From assembly GCF_001905545.1 (NCBI RefSeq), contig NZ_LIPD01000004.1, forward strand, positions 412,610 to 476,609: 64,000 nucleotides of DNA. Direction: 5' to 3'. The position numbers were made by a program, and so were the translations under genes. Below the pieces are notes generated by a model. That model searched no databases and was not told the DNA's origin. It saw only the letters and a program-made list of their open reading frames with translations. This DNA is from Streptomyces sp. CB02056 (GTDB lineage Bacteria > Actinomycetota > Actinomycetes > Streptomycetales > Streptomycetaceae). Below, piece after piece: positions 56,686-64,000 of the stretch. Position 1 is the stretch's first letter, and the number at the start of each line of letters is the position of its first letter.

Positions 56686-57051
56686 ATGAACATTGACGAG
56701 GCACTCAAGGACGCGATGGCCATCGAGGGGGCCATCGGAGTGGCCGTGGCCGACCACGAGAGCGGTATGTCACTCGGGTTCCTCGGCGGGGGGCAGCAGC
56801 TCGACCTGGAGATTGCGGCCGCGGCCAACACCGAGGTCGTTCGTGCGAAGATACGCGCCCTGGCCGCGCTGTCGATCGATGATGTCATCGAGGACGTCCT
56901 GATCACCCTCGGCACCCAGTACCACCTGATCCGCCCGCTGACCCGCGGTCACGGCTCGCTCTTCCTCTACATGGCGCTGGACCGCTCGCGGGCCAACCTC
57001 GCGCTCGCCCGGCACGGTCTCAAGCGCATCGAGGCCGCTCTCGACATCTAG
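56686..57051 (+). CDS. Roadblock/LC7-like protein, divergent copy
   Basis: 121 residues, clearly paralogous to the product of 56185-56544: MNIDEALKDAMAIEGAIGVAVADHESGMSLG, IDDVIEDVLITLGTQYHLIRPL and SLFLYMALDRSRANLALARHGLKRIE. It lies alone rightward and divergent, sharing a 141-bp A/T-richer promoter region with the leftward operon. Confidence 0.85.
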   Translation: MNIDEALKDAMAIEGAIGVAVADHESGMSLGFLGGGQQLDLEIAAAANTEVVRAKIRALAALSIDDVIEDVLITLGTQYHLIRPLTRGHGSLFLYMALDRSRANLALARHGLKRIEAALDI

Positions 57052-57421
57052 CGGGGCCGGGCCGGCCGCCCGGGTGTCCTCGCCCCGTCCGGACGCCCTG
57101 CCCGGATGCCCTGCCCGAAGGCCCGCGCGGGCCGCGTTTCGCGCGCGGAATTCCGGACGGAGCGAATGCGCGGCGTGACGAGGCAGCTACGGAGATCCGC
57201 CCGCGGGAATCGGGCCGCGAATATCGCGGGTATGCGCCCGGCACGGAAATGCGTGACTTTCCGATGACTGGGCGTCATATTCGCCCCGGCCGTTCCGGCC
57301 GGCGGTGGAGCGCCGGAATACCGTGGTCGAACCGCCGGAGCGCCGGTGTTTCGGCGGTGCCACGGACCGGGCAACTCCCGGTGATCCCGACGGTTCTGAC
57401 GCCCTGCTATGGTCCGGATCC
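57052..57421. other. Intergenic region before the ZapE/AFG1-like gene
   Basis: 370 bases, lower GC in the second half, no gene found. An upstream extension of the ATPase reading frame (to 57305) looks non-coding in character. Confidence 0.4.
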
Positions 57422-58498
57422 GTGACGGACGGGGTGCGGAACCAGTACGAGGCGATGCGCGGGCACTTCCACCGGGCCGCGGGGCAGCAGGGATTCACGC
57501 TCGACCCCGCCCAGGAGCTCCCGGTCGAACGACTCAGTCGGCTGGCCGGCGAGCTGGCCCACCCGGCCTGGCGGCTGCGCCGCAGTCCGCGGCACCTCTA
57601 CCTCTGGGGCCCGGTCGGCCGCGGCAAGAGCTGGCTGGTGGACACCTTCCTCGACGGGCTGCCGACCCCGCGCAAGCGGCGGCTGCACTTCCACGACTTC
57701 TTCCGCCGACTGCACGAGGGTGTCGCCCACCACTCCGAGAGCCGGAGCGCGGACGGCGCGGCGGTGGACCGGGCCGTGGACGAGCTGCTCGGCAACTGCC
57801 GGATCCTCGTCTTCGACGAGTTCCACGCCCACGACGCGGGTGACGCGATGCTGGTCGCCCGTCTCCTCCGCACCCTGCTGGACCGGCGGATCACCCTTGT
57901 CACCACGTCCAACTACCCGCCCGCCGGGCTGATGCCCGACCCGCTGTACCACCACCTCTTCGAGCCGACGATCAGGCTGATCGAGGAGCGGATGGACGTG
58001 CTCGACGTCTCCGGGCCGGTCGACTTCCGGCGGCAGCCCCGGTCGGAGCGCGCTCACGGGTTCGACCTCGGCGCCCGTCTCCGCCCCGGCGACGAGCCCT
58101 CGGCCGGTCTCACCCCGCCCCGGCCCGAGGAAGCGGGTCCGGTGGTCGCCCACCGCCGTGAGCTGTCGGCCCGGGCGGTCCGCGAGGACCACGTGTGGTT
58201 CGGCTTCCAGGAGCTGTGCGAGGGCCTCACCTCCGTCGCGGACTACCTCGCACTCGTCGACCGCTTCCCCACCGTCGTCCTCGACGGCGTCCCACCGCTC
58301 GCCGAGGCGTCCCCCGACGGCCGTCGGCGCTTCGCCAACCTGGTCGACGTCTGCTGTGACCGCGACGTCCGCCTGGTCCTGATCGGCGCCGATCCGCTCG
58401 CCGGCCTCGCCACCGGCTCCACCCTCATGCGCGACCTCGACCGCACCGCCAGTCGCCTCGCCCTCCTCCGCCCGCCGGTTCGGGAGGCCGCCGGCTGA
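57422..58498 (+). CDS. ZapE/AFG1-family AAA ATPase
   Basis: 358 residues from GTG 57422. Walker A GPVGRGKS at 63-70 and Walker B ILVFDEFHAHD near 128-138, with sensor TTSNYPP, match the AFG1/ZapE family (cell division protein ZapE in Gram-negatives, mitochondrial AFG1/LACE1). The HRELSARAVREDHVWFGFQELCEG segment is the family's C-terminal signature. The role in actinobacteria is unclear. Confidence 0.85.
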   Translation: MTDGVRNQYEAMRGHFHRAAGQQGFTLDPAQELPVERLSRLAGELAHPAWRLRRSPRHLYLWGPVGRGKSWLVDTFLDGLPTPRKRRLHFHDFFRRLHEGVAHHSESRSADGAAVDRAVDELLGNCRILVFDEFHAHDAGDAMLVARLLRTLLDRRITLVTTSNYPPAGLMPDPLYHHLFEPTIRLIEERMDVLDVSGPVDFRRQPRSERAHGFDLGARLRPGDEPSAGLTPPRPEEAGPVVAHRRELSARAVREDHVWFGFQELCEGLTSVADYLALVDRFPTVVLDGVPPLAEASPDGRRRFANLVDVCCDRDVRLVLIGADPLAGLATGSTLMRDLDRTASRLALLRPPVREAAG

Positions 58499-58981
58499 GC
58501 GCCCGCCGGGCGACCGGCGGGAACGGAGAAGTCCTGCCGGAGTGCCAGGACTTGCCCGGTCGATCGCGCCGGCCCTGGAGGGGGGTTGCTCGCCCGGCGC
58601 CTTGGCGAACCGGCGTGCCAGGCCGGGTCGGAGTCCGGTAGCGTGCGCGAAGGAGTGCCGGGAAGCCTGGTCGGCGATCGAGGGACAGCTGTGTCCGCGA
58701 GCCGGTCCGGGGGTGGTGTGCGTGGCGCTCGACGGGAGGTCCGCCGGCGCGCCGCCGGCCCGGCCGCGGCTGGGTACCCGCCGCTCCTCGCGCGGACCCG
58801 CTCAGGCCGTACGCACCGCTCATGGGGCTTCGGCGAGCTCCGGACAGACTCCGAGAACCGCGACACCGTCCGGCGTTCCGGCCGCCCGGTACCGTCCGAC
58901 CCCGGAAGGGGCGGGGCGGCACGCCCCGGCGACGGCGACCCGGGGGTTCCGGCCGCGCATCGGACCGGGGGGAGAACCGTC
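58499..58981. other. Long intergenic region 58.5-59.0 kb
   Basis: 483 bases with no gene that I trust. Reading frames run through it, but they have no recognisable features. GGGGGGAGAACC at its end is the ribosome site of the next gene. The upstream part may contain a small unrecognised gene or a 5' leader. Confidence 0.4.
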
Positions 58982-59713
58982 ATGACCCACCGTCCCTCAC
59001 CATGGACCCGCACCGGCGGCGCGCTGCTCGCCGTCGCGGCGCTGGCCCCGGCGGCGGCCGCCTGGTACGTGTTCACCGTCGTGCTGCCGGACGACGCCGA
59101 GCGGTACCGCTCGTACACGGCCGCCGTGGCCTGCCCGGCCGGGAGCCCGGGCGCGGGGGTCGAGGAGTGCGTGCGCACCGTGCCGTTCACCGTCAGCGGC
59201 ACGGTCGTCCGGAACGCGGGCAAGAGCTCCGAGTTCCGGGCGACGCTGGACGGCGCGCCGTTCTGGACCGGCGAGGTGGGGTTCGCCGACGGCGGGCCGT
59301 TGCTGGACGGACTGAAGCCCGGAGACCGGGTGGACGGCACGGTGTGGCGCGGCCGGGTGATGCGCCTGGAGCGGGCCGGTGTCGCGCAGGCCTCGTACGA
59401 CGAGCCCCGCGACGAGGGGCAGTTCACCGCCGGGGTGGGCACGTTCGCCGCGCTGCTGGCGGTGCTCGCCGCCGTCCTGGGCGCGCTGCGGTTCACCGGC
59501 CGCCCCGGCGACGTCACCCTCGACCTCGCCCGGTCGCTCGTCCTGTGGACGCTGCTCGCCTGCGGAGTGCCCGCGGTGCTCGCGTCCGTGACCGGCCTGC
59601 CGTGGTGGACGGTGCCGGCCGCGGCAGTCCCGGCGGCGCTGCTCGCGGCGGAGGCGGTGCGGCGCCGGAACCGGGGGAGGACCCCGGGGGGACCCCGCCG
59701 GCTGCCCGCTTGA
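58982..59713 (+). CDS. DUF3592-like membrane protein
   Basis: 243 residues. One N-terminal membrane helix (about 11-33) is followed by an extracytoplasmic beta domain with CPAGSPGAGVEEC (possible disulfide), then two or three C-terminal membrane helices (TFAALLAVLAAVLGAL, LVLWTLLACGVPAVLA, VPAAAVPAALLAAEAV). The layout matches DUF3592-type proteins of unknown function. Confidence 0.65.
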   Translation: MTHRPSPWTRTGGALLAVAALAPAAAAWYVFTVVLPDDAERYRSYTAAVACPAGSPGAGVEECVRTVPFTVSGTVVRNAGKSSEFRATLDGAPFWTGEVGFADGGPLLDGLKPGDRVDGTVWRGRVMRLERAGVAQASYDEPRDEGQFTAGVGTFAALLAVLAAVLGALRFTGRPGDVTLDLARSLVLWTLLACGVPAVLASVTGLPWWTVPAAAVPAALLAAEAVRRRNRGRTPGGPRRLPA

Positions 59714-59717
59714 TCGA

Positions 59718-59797
59718 CGCCCGTCCCCGCTTGCGCTCGCCCGTCCCCGCGTGCGCTCGCCCGTCCCCGCGTGCGCTCGCCCGTCCCTGCTCGCACC
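59718..59797 (+). repeat. 20-bp tandem repeat, four copies
   Basis: Units CGCCCGTCCCCGC(T/G)TGCGCT at 59718, 59738 and 59758, and a degenerate fourth at 59778, lie directly after the membrane protein gene. Copy number may vary. Confidence 0.8.
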
Positions 59798-59921
59798 GGC
59801 CCGTACCCGATCCCGGCCGTCGGACAATGTTTCGGCCGGATGAGGAACGGTGTCGCTACCGTCTACCGAGCCCGTGGCCTGGGCAGGCTCGGGCTGACAG
59901 TGCTAGCGAAAGGGGCCGACG

Positions 59922-61298
59922 ATGGCCGCAGTTCACGAATCCGTCCTCGACGCGATCGGCGGGACGCCGCTGATCCGGCTGGCCCGGCTCGGCGCCGGGA
60001 TCGCCGCGCCGATCTACGCCAAGGCCGAGTTCCTCAACATCGGTGGCAGCGTCAAGGACCGCGCCGCGCTCTCGATGGTGCTGGCCGCCGAGCGGGACGG
60101 CCTGCTGAAGCCGGGCGGGACGATCATCGAGGCGACCTCCGGGAACACCGGCATCGGCCTGGCGATCGTCGGGCGGCAGCGCGGGTACCGGGTGATCGCC
60201 GGGGTGGCCGACAAGTCGTCGGCCGAGAAGTCCGACATCCTGCGGGCGTACGGGGCGGAGGTCGTCCTCGCGCCGACCGCCGTGCCGGCCGAGGACCCGA
60301 GGCACCTGTTCAACGTCGTGCAGCGGCTGGCCGAGGAGATCCCCGGCGCCTGGCTCGCCAACCAGTACGACAACCTGGCCAATCCGGACGCCCACATCCG
60401 GACCACCGGCCCCGAGATCTGGGAGCAGACCGGCGGCCGGGTGACCCACTTCGTCGCCGGCGTCGGTACCGGCGGCACCATCACCGGCACCGGAGGCTTC
60501 CTCAAGGAGACCTCCGGCGGCGCCGTGACCGTGGTCGGCGCGGACCCGGAGTCCTCCACGTACGGGGGCGGCGACGGCAGCCCGTGGTACGTCGAGAGCA
60601 TCGGGCACTACCTCCACCCCGACACCGTCGAGGACCGCATGCCGCAGGCCCTGCGTACGGAGCTGATCGACTCCTACGAGCGGATCCCGGACCGCGAGGC
60701 GCTGCTGGCCGCCCGTCGCCTCTCCCGCGAGGAGGGCCTGCTGGCCGGCCCGTCCTCCGGCGCGGCGGTGGCGGCGGCGCTGCGGGTGGCGCGCCGGCTC
60801 GGGCCGGACGACCTGGTCGTGGTGGTGCTGCCGGACTCGGGGCGCTCCTACCTGTCCAAGGTGCACAGCGACGCGTGGATGCGGGAGTGGGGCTTCCTGG
60901 AGGAGGCGGCGGACGGCCTGCGGCCGCTGCTCGACGCCGCCGCGCCGCTGGTGACGGTGGCCGCCGGCGCGACCGTGGGCGAGGCGCTGGAGGCGCTGGG
61001 CGATGCGCCGGGCGGCGTGGCCCCGGCGGTGCTGGCGCGGGCGGCGCGCCCGTACGGGGTGGCCGCGACGGAGGTGGTCGGCTCGGTGTCCCGGGCCGCG
61101 CTGGCGGCGGCGCTCGCGGACGGCGCCGCCAAGCCGGGCGACCCGCTGGGCGGGCTGATCGGGCCGGCGCTGCCGACGGTCGGCGTCGGGCAGTCGGCGG
61201 CCGACGCGCGGACGGTGCTCGGGAAGACGCACCGGGCGGTCATGGTCCTGGTGGACGGTCGGGTGGCCGGGGTGCTGCCGAGGGAGGCGGTGGCCTAA
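59922..61298 (+). CDS. Cystathionine beta-synthase (PLP-dependent) with CBS-domain tail
   Basis: 458 residues. PLP Lys45 lies in GGSVKDRAAL, with the phosphate loop EATSGNTGIG and GVGTGGTITG. A C-terminal region from about 335 resembles a CBS-domain pair (TVAAGATVGEALEAL, VGSVSRAALAAALADG, VLGKTHRAVMVLVDGRVAGVLPREAVA). It condenses serine and homocysteine for reverse transsulfuration. No cystathionine gamma-lyase follows here. O-acetylserine-dependent activity cannot be excluded. Confidence 0.9.
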   Translation: MAAVHESVLDAIGGTPLIRLARLGAGIAAPIYAKAEFLNIGGSVKDRAALSMVLAAERDGLLKPGGTIIEATSGNTGIGLAIVGRQRGYRVIAGVADKSSAEKSDILRAYGAEVVLAPTAVPAEDPRHLFNVVQRLAEEIPGAWLANQYDNLANPDAHIRTTGPEIWEQTGGRVTHFVAGVGTGGTITGTGGFLKETSGGAVTVVGADPESSTYGGGDGSPWYVESIGHYLHPDTVEDRMPQALRTELIDSYERIPDREALLAARRLSREEGLLAGPSSGAAVAAALRVARRLGPDDLVVVVLPDSGRSYLSKVHSDAWMREWGFLEEAADGLRPLLDAAAPLVTVAAGATVGEALEALGDAPGGVAPAVLARAARPYGVAATEVVGSVSRAALAAALADGAAKPGDPLGGLIGPALPTVGVGQSAADARTVLGKTHRAVMVLVDGRVAGVLPREAVA

Positions 61299-62080
61299 CC
61301 CCCTTCGACTTTCTCCTGGGCGCCTCCTTCGGCGGGCGCCAGGATCGCCGAGATCACCCGGTCCAGGGTGCGGTCGAAGGCCCGGTCCGGGTCGGCGGGC
61401 GGGCCGGTGGTGGCGAACGCCTGGGCCAGGTGCGGGAATTCGCCGCTCGCCGCCGCCTGGCCGAGGTAACCGACCAGCTCCGCCTGCCACTTGGCGCCCG
61501 CCGCGGCCGTCTGCTCGTACTGGGCGAACTGGCCGACGAAGCCGTTGAACAGCGCCATCGCCTCCATCCGGGCGCCCCCGCCGAGGCCGGTGGGGGCGGT
61601 GACGGCGAGGAAGTGGTCGGTGTAGCGCAGGGCGTTGGGGCCGATGCTGGGGCGGACCAGCACCAGTGCGGGCAGCCAGGGGTGGCGGCGGGAGAGGCCG
61701 AGCTGCTGGTGGGCCAGGTCGGCGAGGTCGGCCCGGACGTCGCCGCTCGGCGCGGGCGGGAAGCGGTACTCGCCGGCGACCGCGTCGAGCATCAGGTCGA
61801 GCAGGTGCTCCTTCTTCGGTACGTAGTTGTAGAGCGACATGGTGCCCGCGCCGAGCGCCGCCGCGACCCGGCGCATGGAGACCGCGTCCAGGCCCTCGGC
61901 GTCGGCGATCGCGATGGCCGCGGCGGCGATCGAGTCCCGGCTGTGGGCCGGGCGCGGGCCGCGGCCGGTGCGCTCGGGGCGCAGCCAGATCACTTCGGGG
62001 GCCTCGGGGGGCGTGGGCCTGTCGGGCTGTTCCGACTGTTCCGGCTGGTCGGGGCCGGTGGGGGACTTGCTGGACGGCAC
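61295..62080 (-). CDS. TetR-family regulator of the DrrAB-type exporter
   Basis: 261 residues from GTG 62080 (GAGGTGA nine bases upstream; ATG 62104 is also possible). A disordered 35-residue start is followed by an HTH, IAAAAIAIADAEGLDAVSMRRVAAALGAGTMSLYNYVPKKEHLLDLML, typical of DrrR/AcrR-like repressors, and a TetR_C domain. It is divergent from an ABC exporter, with paired operators between. It also overlaps the 3' end of the CBS gene by four bases, tail to tail. Confidence 0.87.
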   Translation of the reverse strand: MPSSKSPTGPDQPEQSEQPDRPTPPEAPEVIWLRPERTGRGPRPAHSRDSIAAAAIAIADAEGLDAVSMRRVAAALGAGTMSLYNYVPKKEHLLDLMLDAVAGEYRFPPAPSGDVRADLADLAHQQLGLSRRHPWLPALVLVRPSIGPNALRYTDHFLAVTAPTGLGGGARMEAMALFNGFVGQFAQYEQTAAAGAKWQAELVGYLGQAAASGEFPHLAQAFATTGPPADPDRAFDRTLDRVISAILAPAEGGAQEKVEGG

Positions 62081-62110
62081 TGGAAGATCACCTCGCCCTC
62101 CCATCTTAGA

Positions 62111-62169
62111 TACGTACGGCGTACGTAGTACGATGGCGCCCAAGCGCGCTTCTACGTACGCTGTACCTA
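62111..62169. promoter_or_regulatory. Paired TetR operators
   Basis: The perfect 17-bp palindrome TACGTACGGCGTACGTA (62111-62127) and the related TACGTACGCTGTACCTA (62153-62169) lie 42 bases apart, between the divergent tetR and exporter genes. One site sits next to tetR and one at the exporter. Binding by the adjacent TetR is a strong inference. Confidence 0.8.
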
Positions 62170-62194
62170 GAGAAGGCCAGAGAAGGGCAGAGCC

Positions 62195-63180
<986 letters not shown>

Positions 63181-63181
<1 letters not shown>

Positions 63182-64000
63182 TGACCGCCGCCGCACTCGC
63201 GCCCCCGCGCCCGTCCGCCGTCCCGCGCCCGTCCACCGCCCGGCGGCTCGCCTCCGGCACCTGGACCTCGATGCTCCGCGTCCTGCTCAACTACCGCCAC
63301 TCGCCGGGCCTGTTGGCCGCCTCGCTGGGCGTGCCGGTGGTGATGGTGGTGGTCTTCGGGTACGTCTTCGGCAGCGCCATGCAGGTCCCCGGGGGCGGCG
63401 GCTACCGGGAGTTCCTGATGCCCGGCCTGTTCGCCATGGTGGCCACCAACGGCGTCATGCCCACCATGGTCGGCGCCGCCCGCGACGTCGGGCGCGGGGT
63501 CACCGACCGGCTGCGCTCCATGCCCGTCTCCCGCACCGGACTGCTGCTCGGACAGGCCCTCGCCGACCTGCTGGTCAGCGTCGTCGTCCTGGCGCTGCTG
63601 GCGCTGGTCGGGCTCGCCACGGGCTGGCGCGTCCGGCACGGACTCGCCGACGCGGCAGGGGCGTTCGCGCTGCTGCTGCTCTTCCGCTTCGTGATGACCT
63701 GGGTCGGCACCGTGCTCGGCCTGACCATCGGCAAGGAGGAGGCGGCCGGCCAGCTGTCCGCCGCGGTCATCCCGTTGGCGATGGTCACCAACGCCTACGT
63801 GCCGACCGGCGGCATGCCCGGCTGGCTGCGGTTCCTCGCCGACTGGAACCCGGTCAGCTCCGTCGTCCAGGCCTGCCGGGAGCTGTTCGGCAACCCCTCG
63901 GCGGCCGGGTCCGCCTGGCCGACGCAGCACGCCGTGCTCGCCGCGCTGCTCTGGAGCGCCGTGCTGCTCGCGGGCTGCATGCCGCTCGCCGTACGGAAGT
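63181..64000 (+). CDS. DrrB-type ABC-2 permease (partial, runs off the window)
   Basis: At least 273 residues. After a Pro-rich cytoplasmic start, membrane segments are seen at about 42-62 (LLAASLGVPVVMVVVFGYVFG), 115-145, 155-185 and 190-215, and the ABC-2 motif around SRTGLLLGQALADLL. It starts at ATG 63181, overlapping the ATPase stop by one base, and is still open at the right edge. Confidence 0.9.

Noticed and set aside
54780..57051. A conservon (cvn) operon
   Set aside because: The histidine kinase, DUF742 protein and small GTPase that define conservons are missing.

Overview
This is 64 kb of very GC-rich actinobacterial chromosome from the family Streptomycetaceae (Streptomyces or the closely related Kitasatospora; the sequence read alone does not separate them). 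The main reasons are a BldD developmental regulator with its cyclic-di-GMP motif, a complete pyrimidine operon running on into a streptomycete-type integration host factor, many GTG starts, and a PriA that has lost its helicase motifs. I found no rRNA, tRNA or CRISPR array.

Layout. (1) 1-4.3 kb is accessory: a STAND/NB-ARC-TPR protein with an N-terminal RHIM-like (amyloid-type) motif, and a leftward GT-B-like transferase gene carrying a rare TTA codon. (2) 4.3-8.4 kb is metal homeostasis: an ArsR regulator divergent from a nickel/cobalt transporter that sits behind a cobalamin riboswitch. Next to it is a probable Zur regulon of zinc-independent ribosomal proteins (L33 leftward; L28, S14, S18 and L32 rightward) with a CobW-like protein that keeps its CxCC motif but has lost its GTPase motifs. 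(3) 8.5-34.7 kb is mostly core: an M24 peptidase homologue, efp, nusB, two accessory genes, bldD (leftward), then pyrR-pyrB-pyrC-(PH-like membrane protein)-carA-carB-pyrD-pyrF, sIHF, gmk, rpoZ, coaBC, metK, priA, a repeat-tailed HTH protein (leftward), def, fmt and rsmB. Many genes overlap by 1-8 bases, which indicates translational coupling. A PyrR-binding hairpin that encloses the Shine-Dalgarno of pyrR suggests translational feedback on the pyr genes.

(4) 34.7-64 kb is accessory: a MerR-type gene interrupted in frame by a 162-bp MITE-like element, MarR and TetR regulators, TusA-like and methyltransferase genes, an APH(6)-like kinase, several serine and alpha/beta hydrolases, a carotenoid oxygenase, a beta-propeller membrane protein, a TerF-like VWA protein, a four-gene roadblock/DUF4388-like cluster without its usual kinase and GTPase partners, a ZapE/AFG1-like ATPase, cystathionine beta-synthase, and a TetR-controlled DrrAB-type ABC exporter that runs off the right edge.

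The best leads are the MITE in the MerR gene with a related short inverted repeat 19 kb away, the RHIM-like motif on the NB-ARC protein, the 13-unit hDRxx pentapeptide tail, the pseudo-GTPase in the zinc-starvation ribosomal operon, and the self-contained roadblock cluster.
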